A model generated the notes under the pieces. The model was not told the DNA's origin. It did not search any database and saw nothing but the letters and a program-made list of their open reading frames with translations. DNA of 64,000 bases from CALANV01 sp036381615 (GTDB taxonomy: Bacteria > Pseudomonadota > Alphaproteobacteria > CACIAM-22H2): the NCBI GenBank assembly GCA_036381615.1, contig DASVCL010000080.1:1-64000 (forward strand). The letters run 5' to 3'. Below are positions 47,848 through 56,840 of the stretch, piece after piece. Each line of letters opens with the position of its first letter. The stretch's first letter is position 1. The translations under genes were made by a program, and so were the position numbers.

Positions 47848-48795
47848 TTATACCTCGGTCGCGCCGTAATAGAGCGTGACCGTGTGTCGTGCCTCGGCGA
47901 AGAACAGCCAGCGCTCCACCAGCACGCCGGCCATGGCCACGGCGGCGGCGATCAGCGCGGCGGCGCCGGCCAGCGGGTTCGGCACGAGGGCCGCGAACAG
48001 CGTGAGCACGAGCGGCAGGGCAAAGCCGAGGCCGAGCGCGATGCGGCGGAGCTTGAGCGCATGCTTGCGCGCGATGCGGAATCCCATCTCCTTGAGCAGG
48101 TAGTTCTCCTCGGTATGCGGCAGGTCGAGCACGCGCACCTTGCCGCGGCCGGTGAGACCCGTGGCGGTGGCGGGCGTCGAGGCCGCGTGCGTCGTGTCGA
48201 TGAATTTCCAGTACCGCTCCTTCACCCACACGCCGAGGGGAATGGCGATCACCGCGATGATGGCGACGATCGGGTTCGCCTCGCCGCGGAGGTGAAGCAG
48301 CGCGTTGAGCCATAGCGCCCCCGTGACGAGCGCGAGCGCAAGGTAGCCCGGCACGACCCACGCGTTGTGCCACTGGTGGATCGGCCGGAGCGACGCATAG
48401 ATCATCGCCGTGCAGTAGACGGTGACGACCGCCATCGCCGCGGCAAGGAAGCCGAAGACGGCGAAAACCCCGCCCGTCTCACCGACGAATACCCAGCCGA
48501 TGCCGAAGACGCCGGCCGGGGCGTAGGTTACCAGCGCGGCCACGCCCTCGCGCGACAGCCACGAGGTACGGACCTGGGACACGGCGCGCCAGGCGCGCTC
48601 GGGCCGGCCGAGATGGAACACCGACGACAGCAACCCCACGGTGACGAAGCCGAGGGCAAGCGCGAGGGCCGCGAAGCCGAACCAGCCCGACGGCGGCAGC
48701 AGGCCGAGCGGCGCCAGCAACCCGGCGAGCGCAAGCACGCCGTAACCGGCGCCCGAGAGGGTGGTGAAGACGATGACGGAAAGGGCGGGGTGCAT
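47848..48795 (-). CDS. soeC: DmsC/SoeC-like membrane anchor subunit
   Basis: 315 residues with eight hydrophobic helices, the DmsC pattern. FTTLSGAGYGVLALAGLLAP opens the protein, VFHLGRPERAWRAVSQVRTSWLSREG is the conserved loop, and LHLRGEANPIVAII follows. It anchors the catalytic and iron-sulfur subunits to the inner membrane and passes electrons to quinone. It is third in the operon soeA-soeB-soeC, with a 140-bp gap after soeB. See the catalytic subunit for the choice of sulfite dehydrogenase over DMSO reductase. Confidence 0.8.
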   Translation of the reverse strand: MHPALSVIVFTTLSGAGYGVLALAGLLAPLGLLPPSGWFGFAALALALGFVTVGLLSSVFHLGRPERAWRAVSQVRTSWLSREGVAALVTYAPAGVFGIGWVFVGETGGVFAVFGFLAAAMAVVTVYCTAMIYASLRPIHQWHNAWVVPGYLALALVTGALWLNALLHLRGEANPIVAIIAVIAIPLGVWVKERYWKFIDTTHAASTPATATGLTGRGKVRVLDLPHTEENYLLKEMGFRIARKHALKLRRIALGLGFALPLVLTLFAALVPNPLAGAAALIAAAVAMAGVLVERWLFFAEARHTVTLYYGATEV

Positions 48796-48935
48796 GGGGC
48801 AGCCGCCAGCGATCAGCGGTCAGCCGACGGCTTCGGCCTGCGGGGCGCCGGACTGCATGGATTCATTGCGGTTCGACTCATTTCTTTTCATCAGGTCGCC
48901 GTTGCCAAAAGCCGATCGCTTGTCATTGCGGCCGA

Positions 48936-49685
48936 TCATCGTGACAGCACGCGGTCGATCCACCGCAGCACGGGATGGACATCCGCCGTGGCGGCCGGCT
49001 CGAGTTCGGCCTTCGCGCCGGTAGCGCCGGCGCGATTCCGTCCCGGCCGCGGCGGCAGGTAACGGTTGACCGGCTCGTAGCCGAGTTCCGGCATCAACGC
49101 GACGCCGCCGCGTTCGGCCACCAGCCGCGACACGGCCGAGTCCGGATCCCCGAGGTCGCCGAAATGCCGCGCGCCCGCCGGGCAGGTCGACACGCAGGCC
49201 GGCACGCGTTCGGCCTCGGGCAAGTTCTCGTTGTAGATCCGGTCGATGCACAGCGTGCACTTCTTCATGACCCCGGCATCGTCGTCGAACTCGCGCGCGC
49301 CGTAGGGGCAGGCCCACGAGCACAGCTTGCAGCCGATGCAGGTGTCGGCATTGACGAGCACGATCCCGTCCGCCTCGCGCTTGTAGGAGGCGCCCGTGGG
49401 GCAGACTTCGACGCAGGCCGGCTTTTCGCAGTGGAGGCAGCTCTTGGGAAAGTGGACGGTCCGCGCGTCCTCGCCGTCGCTCACCTCGAAGCTGTGGATG
49501 CGGTTGAACCACACGCCCGTCTGTCCGGCGCCGTAGGGATTGCGGTCGGGCAGCGGTGCGGAATGGCCGCTTGCGTTCCATTCCTTGCAGTTGACCGCGC
49601 AGGCGTGGCAACCGACGCAGGTGTCGAGATCGATGACGAGCCCGAGTTTCCTGTCGCCCGGGCGAGGCGCCTTGTACGACGTCAT
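48936..49685 (-). CDS. soeB: 4Fe-4S electron-transfer subunit (DmsB/SoeB-like)
   Basis: 249 residues with four Cys clusters: CVGCHACAVNCKEWN, CLHCEKPACVEVCPTGA, CIGCKLCSWACPYGAR and CTLCIDRIYN with a later CVSTCPAGARHFGD. These bind four [4Fe-4S] centres, as in DmsB, PsrB and SoeB. It relays electrons between the molybdenum subunit and the membrane anchor. No Tat signal is present. The start overlaps the soeA stop as ATGA. Confidence 0.88.
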   Translation of the reverse strand: MTSYKAPRPGDRKLGLVIDLDTCVGCHACAVNCKEWNASGHSAPLPDRNPYGAGQTGVWFNRIHSFEVSDGEDARTVHFPKSCLHCEKPACVEVCPTGASYKREADGIVLVNADTCIGCKLCSWACPYGAREFDDDAGVMKKCTLCIDRIYNENLPEAERVPACVSTCPAGARHFGDLGDPDSAVSRLVAERGGVALMPELGYEPVNRYLPPRPGRNRAGATGAKAELEPAATADVHPVLRWIDRVLSR

Positions 49686-52642
49686 GATGGGGGCGCCCGG
49701 CGCGGCTCGTTCCCGCTTCGATCCGCGCCCGTCGAGAGCGCGGGGGCCGAGGATGCAGGCCGCGCTTCCTCGACGCCGTAGCGCAGGATCTTCGGCGGCG
49801 GCTCGAAGCCGGGCGGCGTCTGCAGGGGGGCGAACTGCGGCGCGGTCTCGTCCGCCTCGTCGGGGCTCGCCTTCTCGAGGCGTACGCGGAGGTCATACCA
49901 CGCCGCCTGACCCGTAACCGGATCAGAGTTCGAATAACGGTAGCCGTTCCGCTCGGGCAGCAGTTCGGCAATCAGATGGTTGAGGAGGAAGCCGCGCTTC
50001 GCCTCGGGCGCATCGTGGGCGAGGTTCCAGGCGCCCGACCGCTTGCCGATTGCATTCCACGTCCACACGGTGTTGGGATTGACCCCATCCATCAGGCGGA
50101 CACGGGCCTTGATCCGGCCGTGATGGCTCGTCACCCAGACCCAGTCGTCGTCCTGGAGTCCGAGTGCCTCGCCGGTACGGCGATGGACGTAGAGGCGGTT
50201 GTCACCCGTGATCTGCCGCAGCCACGCGTTCTGCGAGTGCCACGAGTGATACATCTGCATCGGCCGCTGCGTGACCGCGTGGAGCGGGAAGTCGGCATGC
50301 GGCACGTGGCTCTCCTCGAACGGCGCGTACCAGATCGGCAGCGGGTCGAAATACGTGGCCACGCGCGCGCGGTGCTGCTCGGGCGGCTGCACGGGTCCGT
50401 AACCCTTCGCGGCGAGGCGGAACTTCTGCAACGGTTCGCAATAGAGCTGCAGTACGATCTGCTCCACCTTGTCGATCAGGCCCATGCGCTTTGCGGTCTC
50501 GAGATAACCCCGATTCGCGTGCTTGCAGTAGAGCTGGTCCGGCGGCAGGTGGTAGCGCCAGAAGCATTGATTCTCGAGATAGCGTTCGAGCTGTTTCGGG
50601 TTTACGGGCCCGGCGCCGTGGCTCTCGCCGTCGGCACCGCGCCAGCCGGCGAGGGGACCGATGCCGGGCTTGCGCTCGTGATTGACGATGTAGTCCGGAT
50701 AGCCGCCCGGATACTTCGGGCTGCCGTCCTCGTTCACGAAACCCGGCAGTCCGAGCCGTGCCCCCAGCTCGATGAGTACGTCCTGGAACGGGCGCACGTC
50801 GCGATCGGGCTTGATCACCGGCTGACGGATCGAGTCGCCCGGCCCCTCGGCGGAGCCGATCGGACGGTCGAGGAGCGAGATGCAGTCCCAGCGCTCCAGA
50901 TACGTGGTGTCCGGCAGCACGAGATCCGCATAAGCCACCATCTCGGAATAATAGGCATCGGCGTAGATGATGCGCGGGATCTTGTACGAGCCGTCCGGCA
51001 TCTTGTCCGTCAGCATGGCCATCGTGCCGGCGGTGTTCATCGCCGAGTTCCACGACATGTTGGCCATGTACATGAACAGCGTGTCGATCCGGTACGGGTC
51101 ACCCTTCCACGCGTTGTGGATGACCATGTGCATGAGGCCGTGCGCGGCGAGCGGATGCTCCCACGAATAGGCCTTGTCGATACGCTTCGGCGTGCCGTCG
51201 GGCTCGACCAGCAGATCCTCGGGTCCCGTCGGATTGCCGAGCGGCGCGCCGTTCAGCGGGCGGTTCGGCTGCACCGTCTGACCTGCGGGCTTCGGCCCCG
51301 GCGGACAGGGGCGCGGGAAGGGCGCCTTGTAACGCCACGCCCCCGGCGTATCGATCGCGCCCAGCAGCATCTGCAGCACGTGGATCGCGCGGCAGGTGTG
51401 AAACCCGTTGGAGTGCGCGGAGATGCCGCGCATCGCGTGCATCGAGACGGGACGGCCGATCATCGTCTCGTGGCGCCGGCCGGCCCAGTCGGTCCATGGC
51501 TGATCGAGGACGATCTGCTGCTCGAAGGCCGCGTGCGCGAGCTCCGCGGCAATGCGTTTGATCGTCGCAGCGGGCACGCCGCAGCGCGCCGCCACCGCCT
51601 CGGGCGCGTAGCGGCGGTCGAGATAGCGTTCGGCGAGGAGCTGGAATACGGGCACCGCCCGGCGTCCATCGGGCAGCGCGACCTCGCCCACGACCGCCGG
51701 CGTGATGTCCGGCAGCAGCGCATTCACGACCTGCTTGCGGGTTGCGTCCCAGCACAACGGATTGCCGTCGGCATCCCGCGCGAACAGGCCCTCGTCCGCG
51801 CCTTCGTCCTTCACGACGAGCCACGGCGCGTTGGTGTAGCGGACGAGGAAGTCGAGGTCGATCCTGTCGGCGCGGAGCAGCTCGTGAATCAATGCCATCA
51901 CGAACAGACCGTCGGTGCCGGGACGAATGCCGATCCACTCGTCGGCCACGGCCGAGTAGCCGGTGCGGATCGGGTTCACCGACACGAACTTCGCGCCGCG
52001 CGCCTTGAGCCGGCCGATGCCGATCTTGATCGGATTCGAGTCATGGTCTTCGGCGACGCCGAACAGCATGAAGTACTTCGTGCGGTCCCAGTCCGGCTCG
52101 CCGAATTCCCAGAAGCTGCCGCCGATCGAATAGAGGCCGGCGGCGGCCATGTTGACGGAACAGAAACCGCCATGGGCGGCGAAGTTGGGCGTGCCGAACT
52201 GCGCCGCCCACCATCCGGTGAGGGCCTGGCTCTGGTCGCGGCCGGTGAAGAAGGCGAGCTTGCGGGGATCGGTCGCGCGGATGTTGCCGAGCCATTCGGT
52301 CGCGATCGCGAGCGCCTCGTCCCACTCGATTTCCTTGAATTCGCCCGTGCCGCGCTCGCCGACGCGAAGCAGCGGCTTCCTGAGCTTCGCCGGCGAATAT
52401 TGCTGCATGATGCCGGCGGACCCCTTGGCGCAGAGCACGCCGCGATTCACCGGATGGTTCCTGTTGCCCTCGATGAAACGGATGCGGCCGTCCTTGAGAT
52501 GGACCTTGATGCCGCAGCGGCAGGCGCACATGTAGCAGGTCGTGTATTTGACCTCGTCCGCAATCCGGGGCGAGGTATCGACGACCTCGGGCCCACCGAA
52601 TACCCGAGCCGCCCAGTCCCGGGCTCCAGCGCCACCATCCAT
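49682..52642 (-). CDS. soeA: Molybdopterin oxidoreductase, SoeA-like sulfite dehydrogenase catalytic subunit
   Basis: 986 residues. The N-terminal [4Fe-4S] site is C36-x2-C39-x3-C43-x27-C71. The molybdopterin domains follow, with a candidate Mo-ligand Cys at about 161 in GGFCSVNMAAAGL and the C-terminal dinucleotide-binding domain (QRPMQMYHSWHSQNAWLRQI). There is no twin-arginine signal, so the subunit faces the cytoplasm, as known for SoeABC and unlike DmsA, PhsA or TtrA. This is the main reason for preferring sulfite oxidation to sulfate with electrons to quinone. I started at 52642, where GGAAGAGG precedes the ATG. Function stays provisional without phylogeny. Confidence 0.72.
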   Translation of the reverse strand: MDGGAGARDWAARVFGGPEVVDTSPRIADEVKYTTCYMCACRCGIKVHLKDGRIRFIEGNRNHPVNRGVLCAKGSAGIMQQYSPAKLRKPLLRVGERGTGEFKEIEWDEALAIATEWLGNIRATDPRKLAFFTGRDQSQALTGWWAAQFGTPNFAAHGGFCSVNMAAAGLYSIGGSFWEFGEPDWDRTKYFMLFGVAEDHDSNPIKIGIGRLKARGAKFVSVNPIRTGYSAVADEWIGIRPGTDGLFVMALIHELLRADRIDLDFLVRYTNAPWLVVKDEGADEGLFARDADGNPLCWDATRKQVVNALLPDITPAVVGEVALPDGRRAVPVFQLLAERYLDRRYAPEAVAARCGVPAATIKRIAAELAHAAFEQQIVLDQPWTDWAGRRHETMIGRPVSMHAMRGISAHSNGFHTCRAIHVLQMLLGAIDTPGAWRYKAPFPRPCPPGPKPAGQTVQPNRPLNGAPLGNPTGPEDLLVEPDGTPKRIDKAYSWEHPLAAHGLMHMVIHNAWKGDPYRIDTLFMYMANMSWNSAMNTAGTMAMLTDKMPDGSYKIPRIIYADAYYSEMVAYADLVLPDTTYLERWDCISLLDRPIGSAEGPGDSIRQPVIKPDRDVRPFQDVLIELGARLGLPGFVNEDGSPKYPGGYPDYIVNHERKPGIGPLAGWRGADGESHGAGPVNPKQLERYLENQCFWRYHLPPDQLYCKHANRGYLETAKRMGLIDKVEQIVLQLYCEPLQKFRLAAKGYGPVQPPEQHRARVATYFDPLPIWYAPFEESHVPHADFPLHAVTQRPMQMYHSWHSQNAWLRQITGDNRLYVHRRTGEALGLQDDDWVWVTSHHGRIKARVRLMDGVNPNTVWTWNAIGKRSGAWNLAHDAPEAKRGFLLNHLIAELLPERNGYRYSNSDPVTGQAAWYDLRVRLEKASPDEADETAPQFAPLQTPPGFEPPPKILRYGVEEARPASSAPALSTGADRSGNEPRRAPPS

Positions 52643-52878
52643 GCGAACCTCTTCCAACGGACCGTGCGCGGCACCCCTGAACGTCAGGTCGCCGCGGATT
52701 TCCTTACGACATCACAGCAATCTGGTGTGAGGCTAACGGCTCGGTCCTGCCTTCACAAGCGCGATATCCGCGGCCTACGCAGCATGCGCCGCAGCGACGA
52801 CGCGCCGTCTCACGCACTGGCGCGCGACCGCCGAGTCCCGCTACGCTTGGCGCGTTTCGAATCCGTCGAACCCGAACC

Positions 52879-53490
52879 ATGCCTCCCAGTCCACACGCCG
52901 CGGCATTGCGAAAGCTCGCGGCCCGCGATCCCGACATCGCCGCTGCGCTCAAGCTCGTCGGCTATCCGCCGCCGCGCAACCGGCCGCCGGGTTTCACGAG
53001 CCTGCTGCGCACGATCGTGGGGCAGCAGATCTCGGCGGCGGCGGCCGCGTCGCTGTGGACGCGGCTTGCGGCCGCCATCGACCCGATCACGCCGGAGACG
53101 GTCGCCGCACTCGACATCGAGGATCTGCGCGCGCTGGGATTCTCCCGGCAAAAGGCGCTCTATGCGCGCGGCCTCGCGCTCGACATCCTCGAGGGGCGCG
53201 TCGACCTCGATCGCGTCGCGCAGCTCGATGACGAAGCGGCCGTCAATCATCTGATCCAGATCAAAGGCATCGGCCGGTGGAGCGCCGAGATCTATCTGCT
53301 GTTCGCGCTGGGCCGGCCGGACGTGTTTCCGGCGGGCGATCTCGCCCTGCAGGTCGGCATGCAGCGGCTCAAGCGCCTGCGCCGCCGTCCGGAGCCCGAC
53401 CGGCTCCTGAAGCTGGTCGAGCCGTGGCGGCCCTACCGCGGCGCCGCCGCGCATTTCCTGTGGCACTACTACGCCAAGGCGCCGATGTGA
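52879..53490 (+). CDS. DNA-3-methyladenine glycosylase II (AlkA family)
   Basis: 203 residues. The helix-hairpin-helix reads QIKGIGRWSAEIYLLFALG and the catalytic Asp follows in FPAGDLALQVGM, the HhH-GPD pattern. SLLRTIVGQQISAAAAASLW is the other conserved block. It removes alkylated purines in base excision repair. The N-terminal Ada-like or TATA-like half of E. coli AlkA is absent, as in the short AlkA class. Divergent from soeA. Confidence 0.9.
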   Translation: MPPSPHAAALRKLAARDPDIAAALKLVGYPPPRNRPPGFTSLLRTIVGQQISAAAAASLWTRLAAAIDPITPETVAALDIEDLRALGFSRQKALYARGLALDILEGRVDLDRVAQLDDEAAVNHLIQIKGIGRWSAEIYLLFALGRPDVFPAGDLALQVGMQRLKRLRRRPEPDRLLKLVEPWRPYRGAAAHFLWHYYAKAPM

Positions 53491-53971
53491 GCCGGCGTTC
53501 CGCCGGGACAGCGCAGCGCCTGGGACAGGCGTCGTATCGCTTGAGAGGTGTCGCTAACCCTCTGAAATCCATGTTCGAGGCCGACGTCAATTGCCGTCAG
53601 GGGCGAGGCGAAGCCCCGCGGTACTGTCCGGGACAGTGGGACAGTGGGACAGTGGGACAGTGGGACAGTGGGACAGTGGGACAGTGGGACAGGTCCCCCT
53701 GATGGCGCGTCGCGGCCGTGCCGAATCAAAACGCCCGCGCGGGTTCGGGACCCGGCGGGCGCATTTATCCGGCGCTGAAGATCGCATCGTTCGCCCGGTG
53801 CGTCAACCCGGTCCGTTCGACCAGCGCCCATGTCGCCGCCGGCCGCTCGCGGGGGCGAGAGGTCGATCGAGTCCTTACTGCCGAACACAGCGACACTTGC
53901 ACGGGGAGAAAAATCGGCGCACGCCCTTTCGGGCGGCTTGACCCTGTGAAAACGAGAAAGGTGCGCTGCTC
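53491..53971. other. Intergenic between convergent alkA and PuuB-like genes, with satellite and hairpins
   Basis: 481 bp without a gene. It holds the 8-bp satellite (entered separately). On the minus strand two candidate terminators for the PuuB-like gene are seen. One is a CGCCCGAAAGGGCG hairpin with a downstream five-T run (about 53906-53938). The other is a longer GC stem at about 53732-53761 followed by TTTTGATT. Neither is certain. Confidence 0.45.
53623..53692. repeat. 8-bp tandem satellite headed by its own inverted copy
   Basis: The unit GGACAGTG repeats about 7.75 times without error from 53631 to 53692. Just before it, ACTGTCC at 53623-53629 is the inverse of the first unit, so ACTGTCC-G-GGACAGT forms a perfect 7-1-7 palindrome. 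Perfect copies suggest recent or ongoing slippage. It may be a decayed REP-type element. No transposase is adjacent. Confidence 0.85.
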
Positions 53972-55321
53972 TTATGCGCCGGGGCGGCCGAGCGCGTGGC
54001 AGATCTGCCAAAAGCTGCGCACGAGCGGGAGTGCGGCGCGCGCGATCACCGGGCCACCGGGCCAACCACGCCGCGGCAGACGCGCCAGCAGACCGAACGC
54101 ACCGTCGTCGCCGGCAATGGCGTCGGCAATGGCGCGGCCGACGAATGTCGTCAGCGCGACGCCGTGACCGTTGAATCCCTGCGCATACCAGATGCCGTCC
54201 GCGGCCAGGCCGACATCCGGCAGCCGGTTGCGCGTGAGGTCGACGACGCCGTTCCACACGTAGTCGATGCGCGGGGACCCGAGCTGCGGGAACACGTGCG
54301 CGATGCGCCGCGCGAGCCACGCCGCCGCGTTCCGGTCCGATGGCGCGAACAGGCGCGCGGCCCCGCCGAACAGGAGGCGATGATCGGCCGTCAGGCGGTA
54401 GTAATCGAGCGCCGGCCGCGTGTCGAAGATCGCCACGTCCTTACGGATGAGCCGTGTCGCCATGCCGTCGAGCGGCTCGGTCGCGCCGATGAAGGTCACG
54501 ACCGGCAGGATCCGGCGCGAGATGTCCGGCGCGAGCGTGCCGAGGCGCGCGTTCGCAGCCAGCACCAGATGCCGCGCCGCGACGCGGCCTTGTCCGGTGT
54601 ACGCCACGTGGTTCGCGCGATCGATGCCGACGACCCGGCTGTTTTCGAAGATCTCCGCGCCGAGCGTCCGTGCCGCGCGCGCGAGGCCGTGCAGATAGCG
54701 GAGCGGATGAAGATGGGCGGCGCCGTGGTCGAGCAGCCCGCCGAAGTAAAGCGGCGAATCGACGATCGCGCGCGTCTCTTCGCGCGTGAGAGCAACGGCG
54801 TCGCGGTATCCCAGCCCATCGAGCTGCCTGGCGAGGTGCACCAGTGCTGCGGCGTCCGCACGCGAACTTGCGGCCGTGAGCGCCCCACGTTTGAGCTGAC
54901 AGTCGATGCCGTGTTGCGCGACCAGATCCTCAACGAGGCGCACCGCCGCGACGGACAGCGCCCAGAGGCGCTTTCCGTCCGCCGCGCCGACCATCCCGAT
55001 CAGATCCGCGATTTCGGCGGCAAAGCCCGGCAGCACGAATCCGCCATTGCGGCCCGAGGCACCGGCGCCGATCCGGTCAGCCTCGAGCACCACGACATCA
55101 AGGCCCCGCGCCGCGAGATGAAGGGCCGCCGACAGGCCGGTATAGCCGGCGCCGATGATGCACACGTCGCAACGCCGCGTTCCGGTCAGCGCGGGCGCAC
55201 CCGACAGCGGCTCGGATGTAGCCTCGTAATAGGTCGATTGGGCATCTGCGGGCGCCGTTGTGCGCGTGGCGGGCGCCAGCGGCCGCGGCGTCGTTCGAGC
55301 CCAAGTACGAAATGCAAACAT
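53972..55321 (-). CDS. FAD-dependent amine oxidase, PuuB/DadA-like (DAO family)
   Basis: 449 residues. The dinucleotide-binding motif is VCIIGAGYTGLSAALHLAARG near residue 53. ASGRNGGFVLPGF follows and the C-terminal FAD segment is YAQGFNGHGVALTTFVGRAIADAI. This arrangement is that of gamma-glutamylputrescine oxidase (PuuB) and related DAO proteins, which oxidise secondary or primary amines with oxygen. Substrate choice is uncertain because no puu genes are nearby. It is monocistronic and convergent with alkA. Confidence 0.83.
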   Translation of the reverse strand: MFAFRTWARTTPRPLAPATRTTAPADAQSTYYEATSEPLSGAPALTGTRRCDVCIIGAGYTGLSAALHLAARGLDVVVLEADRIGAGASGRNGGFVLPGFAAEIADLIGMVGAADGKRLWALSVAAVRLVEDLVAQHGIDCQLKRGALTAASSRADAAALVHLARQLDGLGYRDAVALTREETRAIVDSPLYFGGLLDHGAAHLHPLRYLHGLARAARTLGAEIFENSRVVGIDRANHVAYTGQGRVAARHLVLAANARLGTLAPDISRRILPVVTFIGATEPLDGMATRLIRKDVAIFDTRPALDYYRLTADHRLLFGGAARLFAPSDRNAAAWLARRIAHVFPQLGSPRIDYVWNGVVDLTRNRLPDVGLAADGIWYAQGFNGHGVALTTFVGRAIADAIAGDDGAFGLLARLPRRGWPGGPVIARAALPLVRSFWQICHALGRPGA

Positions 55322-55687
55322 GAAAAGTCCCCAATCCGGAATGCAGACATGCGCGGCACGGGACCGGCCGCAACGTCGTTCAGCGCGGGACTAGCCGTGG
55401 ATCAGGGGCGAGAAGGGCGGGGAGGAATTCACGGTCCTCGCGGCGCGCGCCGGGACCGAGCCTTGGGCGCGCCGCGAAAACGCCTGCCTTGGCGTGTGCT
55501 GCCGCGGCGATCTGCATGTAGAAGATATGGCGACGGCCCGTCACGCGATCAATCCGGAGCTATGTCGTTGATTCCAAAAAAGACAAGGTTACCGGCCCGG
55601 CGTACCGCCAGCGGACGGGTGACCGGGTCCCGTCTTCATATTAGGATTGATTAATGTAACGGGAAGCAATCAAGCCCGGAGACGCTC
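55322..55687. other. Intergenic, divergent promoter region of the persulfide dioxygenase-like gene
   Basis: 366 bp. An AT-rich stretch near 55637-55658 has 4-bp ATTA/TAAT arms around eight bases. It could be the binding site of an ArsR-type sulfide regulator such as BigR/SqrR, which often controls such genes, but the match is weak. No coding sequence was found. Confidence 0.35.
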
Positions 55688-56599
55688 ATGGAGCGACCGA
55701 CCCGAAGCGAGACGGCGCCGAGTTCGGCCGCAAACCCGGAGATAATGGGGTTCTTCGACCAAGCGACGTCGACGGTCTCGTATCTGGTCGTCGATCCGGC
55801 GACAGGCAAGGCCGCCATCATCGACCCGGTGCTCGATTTCGATCCCAAATCGGGTCGCATTTCCACGGCGTCGGCCGATCGGCTGGTCGCCGCAGCGAAG
55901 CCCTACGCGGTCGAATGGATTCTCGAGACCCACGCGCATGCGGACCATCTGTCGGCCGCCGGCTATCTCAAGGAGCAGGTCGGCGGCACCGTCGCGACCG
56001 GCGCGAACATCTGCGACGTTCAGCGCACATGGGCCCAGATCTACAATCTCGGCCCCGACTTCGCGCCCGACGGGTCGCAGTTTGACCGTCTCCTGCGCGA
56101 GGGCGAGCGATTCAGGATCGGCACGCTCGACGTCACGGTATGGAACACGCCGGGCCATACGCCGGCCTGCGTGTCGTATGTCGTCGAAGGCGCTGCCGGC
56201 CTCAAACACGTGTTCGTCGGCGACACGCTGTTCATGCCCGACTACGGTACGGCGCGCACCGATTTTCCGGGCGGCGATGCACGCCTGCTCTATCGCTCGA
56301 TCCGGCGACTGTTATCGCTGCCGCCTGAGACCAAACTTTATATGTGTCACGACTACCCGCCGAACGGCCGGGTGCCGCAATGGGTGACCACGGTCGCCGA
56401 GCAGCGATTGCAGAACGTCCATGTCAGGGACGGCGTCGGCGAGGACGAATTCGTCGCCTTCCGCGAGGCGCGCGACAAGACGCTTACCGCGCCGGCGCTC
56501 ATCCTGCCCGCGATTCAGGTCAACATCCGCGCCGGCCGTCTGCCGCCGCCGGAGGACAACGGCACGGTCTATCTGAAGATGCCGCTGAACCGGGTGTAA
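55688..56599 (+). CDS. MBL-fold persulfide dioxygenase-like protein (Blh/ETHE1 group)
   Basis: 303 residues. The metal motif ETHAHADHLSAAGYL is followed by the His in NTPGHTPACVSYV, the Asp in VGDTLFMPDYGTARTDFPGG and the His in MCHDYPPNG. This is the ETHE1/Blh layout, in which a single Fe(II) oxidises glutathione persulfide to sulfite. CGGAGACG precedes the ATG. SoeABC genes 3 kb upstream could oxidise the sulfite product to sulfate. No rhodanese domain is fused and no sulfide:quinone oxidoreductase is in the window. Confidence 0.85.
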   Translation: MERPTRSETAPSSAANPEIMGFFDQATSTVSYLVVDPATGKAAIIDPVLDFDPKSGRISTASADRLVAAAKPYAVEWILETHAHADHLSAAGYLKEQVGGTVATGANICDVQRTWAQIYNLGPDFAPDGSQFDRLLREGERFRIGTLDVTVWNTPGHTPACVSYVVEGAAGLKHVFVGDTLFMPDYGTARTDFPGGDARLLYRSIRRLLSLPPETKLYMCHDYPPNGRVPQWVTTVAEQRLQNVHVRDGVGEDEFVAFREARDKTLTAPALILPAIQVNIRAGRLPPPEDNGTVYLKMPLNRV

Positions 56600-56840
56600 C
56601 GCCGCGCCCGAACTTCGCGGCGTGCGGCTACTTGAATCGGACGGTTTCGTCCCCATCTCGTCATGTCCCCCGGCGACGGGGGAGACGCGGCTTGGCAACG
56701 GCGCGGCTTGGTAGGGCCGGTGCGCGGCGAGGAGCCGCATTGCCGGTTGCTTCCGACGCCCGCCGCGTCTCGGGCGGGGATGGCCAAGCGTCCCCGCCCG
56801 CTGTCTTGAGCCGAGCGGCATTGCCCGCCACAATTACCTC

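Noticed and set aside
49976..53254. Plus-strand open frame of 1092 codons opposite soeA and running into alkA
   Set aside because: It is the antisense of the well-supported molybdopterin subunit. It is rich in Arg, His and Asp, has no domain and continues through two real genes. Long shadow frames are common at this GC content.
53631..53692. CRISPR or origin iterons in the 8-bp satellite
   Set aside because: Units are contiguous with no spacers, and no replication gene is near.
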